Source of the DNA: Desulfobacteraceae bacterium
GTDB taxonomy: Bacteria > Desulfobacterota > Desulfobacteria > Desulfobacterales > Desulfosalsimonadaceae
Length of the DNA: 64,000 nt
Assembly: GCA_003599885.1 (NCBI GenBank)
Contig: QZKW01000013.1
Span: 1 to 64,000, forward strand
Direction of reading: 5' to 3'
Made by a program: the position numbers and the translations under genes. This document shows, one piece after another, positions 25,982 to 33,981 of this stretch. The notes beneath the pieces were generated by a model. The model was not told the origin of the DNA, did not search any database, and saw nothing but the letters and a program-made list of their open reading frames with translations. Within the stretch, counting starts at the first letter, position 1; every line of letters begins with the position of its first letter.

Positions 25982-26401
25982 ATGAATAGTGAAGAAAAGT
26001 TGATTATGCGGACTGGGTTGGTCGAGGTAGCTCTCGTTTTATCGACCGCTGTTGCGATCCGTTTGGTTTATGGCAGGGTTCTCTTTTCTTTGTGGCCTTG
26101 GTTTCGGTGCTCAGTGGTGTTGGCGCTGCTAACATGTCTTTGGACATATACTTTTTGGTTTTTTCGTACACATGGTGGACCAAAAGAGATTTTTAATCCT
26201 TTACTGTTTGTTATTGGCATAAATCCTTTTGATTTTATGCTAATGTACCCCGGTGATGAAGCTCTGGGATTAAATGGCGACTTCCAATGCGACATATTGG
26301 TCTGGGTGCTATCGTTTGTGCATGGAGTGGGTTTTTACCTCATTGGGCGCAGTATCTGCGAATTTCTGGCTGAACGTAATGAGGTCTTTGATGAGTTTTG
26401 A
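25982..26401 (+). CDS. Small membrane protein, unknown
   Basis: A 139-residue protein with three likely membrane segments: LVEVALVLSTAVAIRLVYG, CSVVLALLTCLWTYTFWFF, and ILVWVLSFVHGVGFYLIG, separated by a loop with NPLLFVIGINPFDFMLMYPG. I do not recognise it. AGAGGTAG precedes the ATG at 25982, supporting translation. Its base composition is clearly more AT-rich than the kinase gene to its left, and together with the next gene it looks like a small accessory insertion. Confidence 0.6.
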   Translation: MNSEEKLIMRTGLVEVALVLSTAVAIRLVYGRVLFSLWPWFRCSVVLALLTCLWTYTFWFFRTHGGPKEIFNPLLFVIGINPFDFMLMYPGDEALGLNGDFQCDILVWVLSFVHGVGFYLIGRSICEFLAERNEVFDEF

Positions 26402-26446
26402 TTGTGTACTCAAGCGGAAGAAATCTAATTATCGCTTCTCAAGAAT

Positions 26447-27097
26447 ATGACAAATCAACTATGCATATACTGTGGGGGAAAAGAGGCAACAACAAGGGAC
26501 CACGTTCCTCCAAAAAGTTTTTTTGCTAAACCCCGACCATCGAATCTGATTACAGTACCATCATGTAATGATTGCAATTGTGAATATGGGAAGGATGATG
26601 AGCGAATAAGAAATCTCATCATATCAATTGATACAACTGAAATTCACCCGATGGTTAAAGGTAAGATTGATAAAAAACGAGACCGCTCCTTTCGTCGAAA
26701 AGAGGGGAGATCTAATCTCGGTCACTTTATCAATAGCATTAGAATGGTGAAACGTTATACCGAGAATGGAGAATACCTTGACCTATTTCCAGCCTTTGAT
26801 CTTGATCAAAGTATAATTGACAGGTTTCTTGAGAGAATGGTTAGAGCTCTCCTCTACAAAGAAAATGGAATGGAATACATCGATCTTGATCTTAAATGGA
26901 AGATGGCTCCATCTGAAAAAGACTTGGCATCAATGCCAGATGAACAAAAAGCCTTTATTTTTAGCAGGCCTGTAAAAGAAATAGGAGATGGAATCTTTGC
27001 ATATGTTGGTTATTTCATTAAAGGAAAAACAAACTCTTTATGGATTCTAAATTTTTTTGAAGGTATCGAGTTTATGGTATGGGTTAAGGGTGTTTAA
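26447..27097 (+). CDS. HNH endonuclease-like protein
   Basis: A 216-residue protein whose N-terminus matches the zinc-ribbon HNH layout: CIYCG (Cys6, Cys9), TTRDHVPPKSFF (Asp18-His19), VPSCNDCN (Cys40, Cys43, Asn44). Such domains often occur in defence systems and mobile DNA, cutting DNA with a divalent metal. The remaining 160 residues (LDLDLKWKMAPSEKDLASMP and onward) match nothing I know. It is AT-rich, follows a small membrane protein by 45 bases, and is followed by half a kilobase of dispersed repeats, all consistent with accessory DNA. Whether it still cuts DNA is untested. Confidence 0.7.
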   Translation: MTNQLCIYCGGKEATTRDHVPPKSFFAKPRPSNLITVPSCNDCNCEYGKDDERIRNLIISIDTTEIHPMVKGKIDKKRDRSFRRKEGRSNLGHFINSIRMVKRYTENGEYLDLFPAFDLDQSIIDRFLERMVRALLYKENGMEYIDLDLKWKMAPSEKDLASMPDEQKAFIFSRPVKEIGDGIFAYVGYFIKGKTNSLWILNFFEGIEFMVWVKGV

Positions 27098-27262
27098 AGT
27101 AAAACAAAGCGAACCTCCGCTGGTGTGGGACGCGCAAAAAGCCGCGCACCCCACAGTGGCACGTTCACGGGTCACCGTACCGAATTAATCGATTTTTCTC
27201 TTTTATTTTTCTTAGCGGGTAAGAAAAGTAACAAAAGAAGCCCGCCCGCGCTGCGGAAAGCT

Positions 27263-27422
27263 CCCTGACCCGATGGTTTCCGTGGCGTGGGCAAAACTCG
27301 CTTTATGCTGTGGAATGCCGGGATGTGTTTTGTCGATATCGTTCATCGAAACCGGCAGGTTCATCGGCATTTATCCGCTCAAACAGTTTGCCCCGTGATC
27401 CACGGAAACCATCGAGTCAGGG
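27263..27422. repeat. 23-base inverted repeat enclosing 114 bases
   Basis: The arm at 27263-27285 begins CCCTGACCCGATGGTTTCCG. The arm at 27400-27422 is its complement with one mismatch of 23. The enclosed sequence has no convincing open frame. This could be a non-autonomous mobile unit or the stem of a structured RNA. Confidence 0.6.
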
Positions 27423-27462
27423 CCGCATCGCGATGGGCAAAAATCCTCCGCCGAACTATGAA

Positions 27463-27559
27463 ATTTTACCGCAAAAGAACACGAAAGAAAAAATAATTTT
27501 TGTTTTTTTTAAAAAACTGGTTCTTTCTTTGTGATCTTTGCGCTCTTTCGCGGTGAATG
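27463..27559. repeat. Palindromic dispersed element, copy B
   Basis: About 97 bases related to 13413-13519: left end TTTTACCGCAAAAGAACACG, an A/T-rich centre, right end CTTTGCGCTCTTTCGCGGTG. The two ends are inverted copies of each other. Confidence 0.6.
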
Positions 27560-27602
27560 CATTCCTTGGAAATCTTGGGGCTTGTCGCTCCATTCCCCCT
27601 TT

Positions 27603-28160
27603 TTATTTCTCAGGACCGAAAGATCGGGTGAAGAGATCGCGGAGGGCCTGCCGGCCGTCATCGGAAAGATTACGGGTGCCGGTGCCGGAAAACGTTTCCG
27701 AGGTGATCACCGGTGTGCTCTCCACCCACTGGCTGTTTTCCCAGGAAAACCATCCCTTCCGGTCCTGGTCATAGACACTCAAGGGCCGGTTGAACAGTTT
27801 CGCCAGCTCGACTCCCCAGCCGGTTCCGCCCTTCACGGTGTTGTCCGCCTGTATCCAGCCCACCGCAATGACATGGTAGCCGTTATTGATCATATGAAAA
27901 ATAGACTGGATGACTTTTCGGATCTTGTCTGTTTTGGAATAGGTGCGGTTCATGCGCTTGGACACAATTTCCATGCTCACATCGCCCTTTTGCAGCTCAT
28001 CCTGGCCCAGTACCTTGACGCCGCGGGTGCGCTCGGGGGTGTGCCCTTCAAATGAGAAATTCACCTCACTTATTTTCCAGGCCTCGGCAAGTTTGCCGAA
28101 TTCCGCCTCCGCCCCTTTATGGCCGCCGCTGTAAAGAGTGGTTTTTGATACGTCTGTCAT
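27603..28160 (-). CDS. SLOG/Rossmann-like nucleotide-binding protein, predicted
   Basis: A 185-residue soluble protein. YSGGHKGAEAEFGKLAEAW near the start, and GTGWGVELAKLFNRPLSVYD with SETFSGTGTRNL near the end, resemble the glycine-rich loops of the SLOG superfamily (DprA/LOG-like), which bind nucleotides or nucleic acid. The middle section (QSIFHMINNGYHVIAVGWIQ) fits a Rossmann strand-helix unit. No partner gene is visible and it sits beside dispersed repeats, so it may be accessory. The assignment rests on motif likeness only. A strong minus-strand terminator lies 40 bases upstream of the start. Confidence 0.45.
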   Translation of the reverse strand: MTDVSKTTLYSGGHKGAEAEFGKLAEAWKISEVNFSFEGHTPERTRGVKVLGQDELQKGDVSMEIVSKRMNRTYSKTDKIRKVIQSIFHMINNGYHVIAVGWIQADNTVKGGTGWGVELAKLFNRPLSVYDQDRKGWFSWENSQWVESTPVITSETFSGTGTRNLSDDGRQALRDLFTRSFGPEK

Positions 28161-28202
28161 TTTTTTATCTCCTGAGTTTGTTAAAAAATTGTGCGCTTAT
28201 GC

Positions 28203-28233
28203 AAAAAAAGGCCCTGCCGCGTTTCGGCAGGGC
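28203..28233 (-). terminator. Rho-independent terminator upstream of the SLOG-like gene
   Basis: GCCCTGCCG (28211-28219), loop CGTTT, CGGCAGGGC (28225-28233). Read on the minus strand the stem is followed by CCTTTTTTTGC, a good U-tract. No minus-strand gene lies to its right within 3 kb, so it either ends a short leader/sRNA transcript or isolates the gene from readthrough. Confidence 0.6.
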
Positions 28234-28421
28234 GGTCGGTTAAATTAATTCAGTTTTTCCGGATTGCAACCCTGGCCGATAGATTTATTTAAACAAATAT
28301 CCCTTGAGTGTTTGCGCCTGGACATAAAGCGGAATTACCAGAACACCTGGAAGATGACGCGGCAGGGTGTTTTTATCAGCTTGTGACTTGATGATGAATC
28401 TGATATGGCAGTTTAACTTTA

Positions 28422-29579
28422 TTGAACGGTTATGTATACAATTTGTTTAAGACCCATGGCTGGATGCGTTCTGTTACTGAACGAAAAAAAACATTAAAAA
28501 AAGAGAATCAATTATTTATGTGTTTTACGGCGCTAAAGGCGATGAATCCGGTAAAGGGTCTTTTGAGCAACGGCTGGCAGCGGGTTAATACACCGGTCGC
28601 ATTACTTCAGCCGATGGAAGCGGAATTCAGTTTTGATGAACGGATGTCGTATATGAGAAAATACGGCAATCACTGTATGTCCTTTTCAACCCTGCAGCCG
28701 GGGATGAAGTTTTTTGATGTTCCGGACAAAGGGTTTATCGCCTATCGGCCCATTTGGGGCGCTCAACTGGTGTTGTCCGATCCGGTATGTGATCCGGAGA
28801 ACCGTGAGCAGATCATTCGCGCGTTTCTTCAAAAATATCCCAACAGCGCATTTATTCAGATTACGGAACCTGTGGCCGGGTTAATGACCCGGACATTCGG
28901 ATGCTACGCCACCCAGTTCGGGATTGAGACCATCATTGACCTGGAAAGTTGGCGTCTTTCCGGGAAAAAAAAGCAGATATTGCGGACAGCCATGAACCAG
29001 GCCCGGAACCAGAATGTTGAGATCCGGGAATGCCGTGAAGATGAAAAATATAAGCTGCTGTCTGACCGCTGGATAACCACGCGAAAAATCAAAAACAGGG
29101 AAGTCGGTTTTTTGATCCGTCCCATGGACATGGCGTATCAGGAAGAAACCCGGAAGTTTTTTGCGCATATTAATGATGAACTCATCGGGTTTATCTTTTT
29201 TGATCCCGTTTACCAGAATGGTGAAATCATCAGTTATGTGCCGAATATCTCGAGGTTCAGCCATTCCTTCCGTCAGGGTATTTTTTATGCGATTATGGTT
29301 CATGCCATGGAAACCTTCAGGGGAGAGGGGTTAAAGGAGCTGAACCTCGGGCTCTCCATGCTGGTGCTTGATGATAAAAACATGGCCTATGAATCAAAGG
29401 CATTAAAGAACATTCAGCGCCTGGTTTACCGGTACGGCAACTTTATCTATAATTTTAAAGGCATTGAGTTTACCAAATCCCGCTTCGGCGGACGGGAAAA
29501 CAAATTCTATTGCGCGCATACGCGATACCTGCCGGTTGTCAAGCTGTTGTCCGTGCTGAAATTGTCCAATGTGTTTTAG
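28422..29579 (+). CDS. DUF2156 / phosphatidylglycerol lysyltransferase C-terminal-like protein
   Basis: A protein of up to 385 residues with the duplicated GNAT-like fold found in the soluble part of MprF-type lipid aminoacyl transferases. GFIAYRPIWGAQLVLSDPVC, SGKKKQILRTAMNQARNQNV and RGEGLKELNLGLSML match that pattern. No membrane domain is present, so if it modifies a lipid it acts without the usual flippase. Start is uncertain: TTG at 28422, or ATG at 28463 or 28519; the last follows AAAGAGA and still keeps the whole domain. It is followed by an acyl-CoA reductase-like SDR 12 bases later, suggesting lipid-related work. Confidence 0.7.
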   Translation: MNGYVYNLFKTHGWMRSVTERKKTLKKENQLFMCFTALKAMNPVKGLLSNGWQRVNTPVALLQPMEAEFSFDERMSYMRKYGNHCMSFSTLQPGMKFFDVPDKGFIAYRPIWGAQLVLSDPVCDPENREQIIRAFLQKYPNSAFIQITEPVAGLMTRTFGCYATQFGIETIIDLESWRLSGKKKQILRTAMNQARNQNVEIRECREDEKYKLLSDRWITTRKIKNREVGFLIRPMDMAYQEETRKFFAHINDELIGFIFFDPVYQNGEIISYVPNISRFSHSFRQGIFYAIMVHAMETFRGEGLKELNLGLSMLVLDDKNMAYESKALKNIQRLVYRYGNFIYNFKGIEFTKSRFGGRENKFYCAHTRYLPVVKLLSVLKLSNVF

Positions 29580-29591
29580 AAGGGAATTGAA

Positions 29592-30884
29592 ATGATTTAT
29601 TTTATTACCGGTGTTACCGGGACGGTTGTTCCGGTTATTGTTGAAGAGCTGATGCGAAAAGATGCGGATCCGAAGTTTTATTTTGCGATCCGGAAAGATA
29701 ATGATGGAAATGGCATTGAATACCGGTTTGAATCTGTGGTCCATTCACTGGATCTGGACCCGGCGGAAAAGCAGAAACTGTCGGAAAGGTCAACACTGGT
29801 TGAAATTGATGTTGAAAGGGAAAAGCTGGGCATTGCCCCGGAAATGTATTCCGATTTGGTAAAAAATACGGAAAAAATTCTGCATGGTGCTGCGGATGTC
29901 CGGTTTGACAGGCCCTATGAAGAAATTAAAATCTCCAATGTCGTTTTCAGCCACAAAATTTATGATTTGTTTGATGAAATAAAAAATCACCGGAAACAAA
30001 ACAGTCAGTCGGATGCGACCTTATATTATATTTCCACCGGATATGCCTATGGCATTTATGATAAAATCATACCGGAAGATTTTCCGGATTTTAAGCCGGG
30101 AACGCCGGACAACACCTACGCCCAGACAAAGGCCGAGGCAAAGATTTTTATTCTCGATAAAATCAATCGGTTAAATGACAGGATTGTCCTTTTTGAGCCC
30201 ACGATTATCGGCGGTGCCGCCCGGACCGGAAAAACCAAGACCTATAACCTTCATTATGTTGTGTTAATGCTGGGGTATCTGGGAAAGCTGCCATTTTTTA
30301 CCGCGGCCGACAATCAGCAGGATATCGTGCCCGTGGACTGGGTGGCGGATGTGATTTCGGACATTATGGCGAAAAATGAATTCCACCAGGGTGTACTGCG
30401 GCTGGCAAGCGGTCCGGATGCCGCCACCGTGGGCGATGTCCATGATGCGGGATATGAATACTTCACTGCCAATGATCCGGTTCCGGGGCATGTGATCCCC
30501 AAGGTCCGGTTTGTTCCCCGGTGGTTTTTTTATTTTATGATCAATGTGCAAAAAATGTTTAACCAGGCCATGTATAAAATTACCGGAAAAAAGAAATATC
30601 GCAAAATGGTGGTCGGCGTCCGGCTTCTGGAAGGATATTTCCCGTATATTACCCGGTACAAAGTGTTCGAAAATTCCAAGAGCACACAACTTCTCGAAAA
30701 ATATACGAATTACCCTAAGGCCCCGATTCTCCAGAACATCAAAGACAAAAACGGCAATCTGGTGAAAAAAGGCTACATCGATAAAATTCTGGCGGACACG
30801 CTCGAAACCGGCTGGGGCGGCATGGTGGATTATGCCAGGGTGGCCGCCCAGGTGGCGGGCACCAGAAGTAATAAAGTAAAATAA
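29592..30884 (+). CDS. Fatty acyl-CoA reductase-like extended SDR
   Basis: A 430-residue extended short-chain dehydrogenase. MIYFITGVTGTVVPVIVEEL is the N-terminal NAD(P) loop, YYISTGYAYG and YAQTKAEAKIF give the Ser and the Tyr-X3-Lys, and VPVDWVADVISDIM resembles the NAD_binding_4 (fatty acyl-CoA reductase/male sterility) family. It may reduce an acyl thioester or act on a long-chain intermediate. It lies between the DUF2156 gene and a LysE-type transporter, overlapping the latter by one base, so the three form an operon. Substrate unknown; ordinary epimerase activity is the alternative. Confidence 0.75.
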   Translation: MIYFITGVTGTVVPVIVEELMRKDADPKFYFAIRKDNDGNGIEYRFESVVHSLDLDPAEKQKLSERSTLVEIDVEREKLGIAPEMYSDLVKNTEKILHGAADVRFDRPYEEIKISNVVFSHKIYDLFDEIKNHRKQNSQSDATLYYISTGYAYGIYDKIIPEDFPDFKPGTPDNTYAQTKAEAKIFILDKINRLNDRIVLFEPTIIGGAARTGKTKTYNLHYVVLMLGYLGKLPFFTAADNQQDIVPVDWVADVISDIMAKNEFHQGVLRLASGPDAATVGDVHDAGYEYFTANDPVPGHVIPKVRFVPRWFFYFMINVQKMFNQAMYKITGKKKYRKMVVGVRLLEGYFPYITRYKVFENSKSTQLLEKYTNYPKAPILQNIKDKNGNLVKKGYIDKILADTLETGWGGMVDYARVAAQVAGTRSNKVK

Positions 30885-31501
30885 TGCTGCTTTTTCTGAC
30901 CGCGGGTATTGTCCTGGGTTTTTCAGCCGGGGTTGCCCCCGGCCCCCTTCTTGCCCTGATCATCGCGGAAACCCTTCAGCACAATCTGAAGGCGGGGATA
31001 AAGGTTGCGCTTGCACCCATTATCACCGATCTGCCCATTGTCATGCTGACCTTATTGATCCTGTCCAGACTTTCCCACTTTCAAACCATTCTGGGCGCTA
31101 TCTCAATTTTCGGCGGTTTGTTTATCGTCTGGCTGGGCTGGCAGAATCTTTGCATCGCCGGCGTGAACATAGAAATTGCAAGCGTCAAAGAAAATGCTCT
31201 CAGAAAGGGAATCATCACCAATTTTTTAAGTCCCCACCCGTATCTGTTCTGGTTCAGTGTGGGAGCGCCGGCCACAGTCCGGGCAATGGATCACAGCGGT
31301 TTTGCCGCCGCCGCATTCATCGGCAGTTTTTATGGATTGCTGGTGGGTTCCAAAATCGCCATCGCCGTCATCGTGGGTAAATCCCGGTCTTTTCTGGCCG
31401 GACGCTCATATATCTACACCATGCGTGGTCTGGGTGTGATTCTGGTTGGCTTCGGGGCGCTGCTGGTTTATGACGGGTTGAAATTGATCTCGCCATTTTA
31501 G
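30884..31501 (+). CDS. LysE family exporter
   Basis: A 205-residue membrane protein with the LysE/RhtB signature AGIVLGFSAGVAPGPLLALI at the N-terminus and about six membrane segments. These proteins export amino acids or other small metabolites using the membrane potential. Its ATG overlaps the stop of the acyl-CoA reductase-like gene (A of the stop codon reused), so translation is coupled. Its 3' end overlaps the convergent START-like gene by four bases. What it exports here is unknown; coupling to lipid genes is unusual for the family. Confidence 0.85.
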   Translation: MLLFLTAGIVLGFSAGVAPGPLLALIIAETLQHNLKAGIKVALAPIITDLPIVMLTLLILSRLSHFQTILGAISIFGGLFIVWLGWQNLCIAGVNIEIASVKENALRKGIITNFLSPHPYLFWFSVGAPATVRAMDHSGFAAAAFIGSFYGLLVGSKIAIAVIVGKSRSFLAGRSYIYTMRGLGVILVGFGALLVYDGLKLISPF

Positions 31502-31947
31502 GAGCCGTTCTTCCGGCGGATCAGCCGTTTCCAGCGGGACTGGCGATACCGGTAAAACACATGGGCATACAGCCAGACGCCGAGGGTCATCCAGCCCGCA
31601 CGGATATCGATCTGATCCGTATAACGGCACCGGCTGTCGGATTCGGGTTCAATTTTAATCAGGTGATTCCAGACCCTGACAGCCCCGCCCATTTCATTGG
31701 AATATAATTCCCTGGCCCGGTCATCCATTCTGATCACTCTCAGGACATGTTTCCATGCAGGGAGGAAATGAAAAAATATCAGTCGCGTGCGGATTTCCTG
31801 TCCCTCCGAAAACGCTTCCGGCCAGGCCCTGTTTCCCGCAAATCCCAGAAATCCCCGGGTAATATATAAAAAGGTATCCTTTTGCTTTAAAATGTTCCAT
31901 GCCTTGTCGGCCGGGATATCAAAATGCGTCTGAATTGTCGCGATCAT
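31498..31947 (-). CDS. SRPBCC/START-like ligand-binding protein
   Basis: A 149-residue protein with the helix-grip pattern: TIQTHFDIPADKAWNILKQ at the N-terminus, PEAFSEGQEIRTRLIFFHFL, then DDRARELYSNEMGGAVRVWN and TDQIDIRAGW, and a long C-terminal helix. SRPBCC domains bind hydrophobic ligands or act as cyclases. Length is typical. It is the downstream partner of an alpha/beta hydrolase on the same strand (76 bases away) that carries a TetR operator, so it could belong to the same regulon. Confidence 0.75.
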   Translation of the reverse strand: MIATIQTHFDIPADKAWNILKQKDTFLYITRGFLGFAGNRAWPEAFSEGQEIRTRLIFFHFLPAWKHVLRVIRMDDRARELYSNEMGGAVRVWNHLIKIEPESDSRCRYTDQIDIRAGWMTLGVWLYAHVFYRYRQSRWKRLIRRKNGS

Positions 31948-32023
31948 GGTTTTACCTCCGGTTGAACATAGTCCTGTCTAAGTTTTTATATCTTTATGTA
32001 ATCCTTTATTTTATTCCTTTCGA

Positions 32024-32917
32024 TCAGCAATATTGCCTCAGTTTTTCCACTATCGGATCGATGATCCGGTCAACACACTCGTTCATGATCAGGTGGAAGG
32101 GCTCATCAAATACCAGTATTTCCTTTTGGGGCGCCGTGATTTTTTCATATACCTGCCGGATATAGGAATACGGAAACAAGGGGTCGCCGGTCGAGGTGAT
32201 GACGATCACCGGGCATTGGAGGCTGCCGTCGGTTGCCGCAGTCATATCCGCCGTAAATAACGAGTATAAAAAACCCAGTGGATAACTGGTCAGGCCGATG
32301 GGATCGCTCAAATACTGATCAATGATTTCCTTGGTTGCCGAAATCCTGTGGATGTCCAGATACATCCCGATGGAAACCGGCAGGCCGGGAAACAAACCAG
32401 CACCGATCTTCATGAAAAAAAGGAAGATCCTCTGAAAATACTTCAGAAATTCCGGAAAACGGGTGATAGCAATCGTCTCTTTTAAAACCGGTATGAAAAT
32501 ATTATGAGGGAACACCGCCCTGATGCGCTGATCAGATGCGGCTGCCCCGAGGGCCAGGATGCTGCCCTGGGAAGATCCCATAACCACAATGTTATCCGTA
32601 AAATTCTGGATACAGTAGGTAACCGTGTCCCTGACGTTTTCGAGCATGTCGGCATAGGTGTAAATTTTTTTCTCGCGGGGGCTTTTCCCGTGGGAAACAG
32701 GGTGAATCCCGACCACGGTAAATCCTTTTCCAGCCAGCGCCGTCAGGAAATCATCATAAAACAGCGGGTGCGTCATGGTCCCGGGGATAAAGATCACGCA
32801 GGGCCCGCTATTTTCATAAATGGATAGGGCAATCCGTGTACCGGCCGAATCGATAAGGGTCTCCCGGTATTTGCCGTATGCGGAAAGGTTTAATGCTTTT
32901 TGATCTGTGGTTTGCAT
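32024..32917 (-). CDS. Alpha/beta hydrolase
   Basis: A 297-residue serine hydrolase. The nucleophile elbow is VVMGSSQGSILALG (Ser116), the oxyanion region VIFIPGTMTHPLFY, and VIVITSTGDPLFPYSY plus EPFHLIMNE supply the likely Asp and His of the triad. It probably cleaves an ester, lipid or thioester; substrate unknown. The ATG at 32917 follows TTGGAGAATCC. A perfect TetR-type dyad (32959-32975) lies just upstream and is repeated upstream of the adjacent tetR gene, so it is very likely repressed by that protein. Confidence 0.85.
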   Translation of the reverse strand: MQTTDQKALNLSAYGKYRETLIDSAGTRIALSIYENSGPCVIFIPGTMTHPLFYDDFLTALAGKGFTVVGIHPVSHGKSPREKKIYTYADMLENVRDTVTYCIQNFTDNIVVMGSSQGSILALGAAASDQRIRAVFPHNIFIPVLKETIAITRFPEFLKYFQRIFLFFMKIGAGLFPGLPVSIGMYLDIHRISATKEIIDQYLSDPIGLTSYPLGFLYSLFTADMTAATDGSLQCPVIVITSTGDPLFPYSYIRQVYEKITAPQKEILVFDEPFHLIMNECVDRIIDPIVEKLRQYC

Positions 32918-32958
32918 AAGGATTCTCCAATGATCTGTTTGTTAATGATATTTGTATT

Positions 32959-32975
32959 TGACTGACGATCAGTCA
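32959..32975. promoter_or_regulatory. TetR operator 1
   Basis: TGACTGA-CGA-TCAGTCA, a perfect seven-base dyad with a three-base centre, 42 bases upstream of the hydrolase ATG. The same half-sites recur at 33641-33657. Confidence 0.7.
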
Positions 32976-32998
32976 TATTGAAGGCAAAATAATTTGTA

Positions 32999-33616
32999 TT
33001 AATTCAAATTCAACACAAACGTGTGGTCCGGTGTTCCCAGCATCCTGTCCAGTAAATGCTCCAGCGTGGCCCTGATGCGGGCAAGCCGCTGCTTGTCTTC
33101 CATCAGCCTGGGCTGGTGAAACTGCCAGAAGAGCGCGGAAAGGATGACGTCGGTGGCTTCGGCCGGGTGATGCGCATTGAATTCACCGGACGCGGCACCC
33201 TGATCCACAATTCGGGCCAGAACCGGAACGAGCCGCGCCATGGTCATTTTGGCGATCCGGTCATGCATCACCGCGTTGTTTTCCTGGTGGACGTCATCAA
33301 GAACTTCCCTGCTGCCTTCGGCGATGGCAATCAGGTAATTGACTGCATCGTTAAACCGGATTGCGGCGGGCGTTTGCCTATTGTCAGCTATTTCTGCCAG
33401 CGTTGTTTCGATGCCGGAAATAAAACGGTCCACTACGGCTTCCAGAATCTCTGACTTGGATTTGAAATGATAATAGAATGTTCCCTGGGCGACGTTAATT
33501 TTTTTAACAATGTCGCTGACAGCCGTTTCTTCATATCCTTTTTCCAGAAAGAGTGTTGTGGCAGCATCGATCAGTTCGTTTCTTCGTTCTTCAGGAATTT
33601 TTGCAATTCTTGCCAT
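32999..33616 (-). CDS. TetR family repressor
   Basis: A 205-residue TetR protein. The DNA-binding domain reads LFLEKGYEETAVSDIVKKIN then VAQGTFYYHFKSKSEILEAV, the classic helix-turn-helix with the TFYYHF recognition helix. The ligand domain is helical and divergent. Perfect dyads with half-site TGACTGA occur both upstream of this gene (33641-33657, overlapping its -10) and upstream of the downstream hydrolase gene (32959-32975), so it probably represses itself and the hydrolase. The inducer is unknown; lipid or aromatic acids are plausible given the neighbours. Confidence 0.92.
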   Translation of the reverse strand: MARIAKIPEERRNELIDAATTLFLEKGYEETAVSDIVKKINVAQGTFYYHFKSKSEILEAVVDRFISGIETTLAEIADNRQTPAAIRFNDAVNYLIAIAEGSREVLDDVHQENNAVMHDRIAKMTMARLVPVLARIVDQGAASGEFNAHHPAEATDVILSALFWQFHQPRLMEDKQRLARIRATLEHLLDRMLGTPDHTFVLNLN

Positions 33617-33640
33617 AAAAATAGCCTTTCCGGTTATATA

Positions 33641-33657
33641 TGACTGATTGTCAGTCA
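33641..33657. promoter_or_regulatory. TetR operator 2
   Basis: TGACTGA-TTG-TCAGTCA, a perfect dyad. Its right end overlaps the last base of the -10 of the tetR promoter. Half-sites are identical to operator 1. Confidence 0.72.
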
Positions 33658-33684
33658 GTATAGCTTTATTTTAATTCAGGTCAA
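33657..33684 (-). promoter_or_regulatory. Promoter of the tetR gene
   Basis: On the minus strand TTGACC (33679-33684), 16-base spacer, TATACT (33657-33662). The operator begins at the end of the -10, covering the transcription start. Confidence 0.6.
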
Positions 33685-33981
33685 GAAATTTTTTGCAGGC
33701 TGATTCACCAAATATGGGACAAGCGGGCGGCCTTATATTTTTTAAGTATTTGTTATTATTTATAAATTTATATTTTGACATCAGCGCCTGCCTGAAAATG
33801 ACATTTTTTAACCTTCAGGAATCTTGATTAATAATCTCCTGACATGGTTTTGTGATGTGAACAGGATTCCGGCTTTTCCATTACTGAATCTATGAGGACA
33901 ACCGGATAAACGGGGGATCATCAGGCTCAGTATATTTTATTGAATCAATGAGTTAACCAGAACCAGAAAACGGAGGAAAAA
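33685..33981. other. AT-rich intergenic region upstream of the esterase
   Basis: About 300 bases with no open frame of note. No clear consensus promoter or structured RNA was recognised; GGAGG at the right end is the esterase ribosome-binding site. Confidence 0.4.

Larger units (their letters stand above)
27098..27602. other. Repeat-rich intergenic region
   Basis: No gene. It contains an imperfect hairpin (27124-27153, arms GTGGGACGCGC and GCGCACCCCAC), a long inverted repeat with arms at 27263-27285 and 27400-27422, and palindromic element copy B at 27463-27559. The part around 27210-27240 (AAGAAAAGTAACAAAAG) looks like a common dispersed repeat sequence. Confidence 0.6.
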
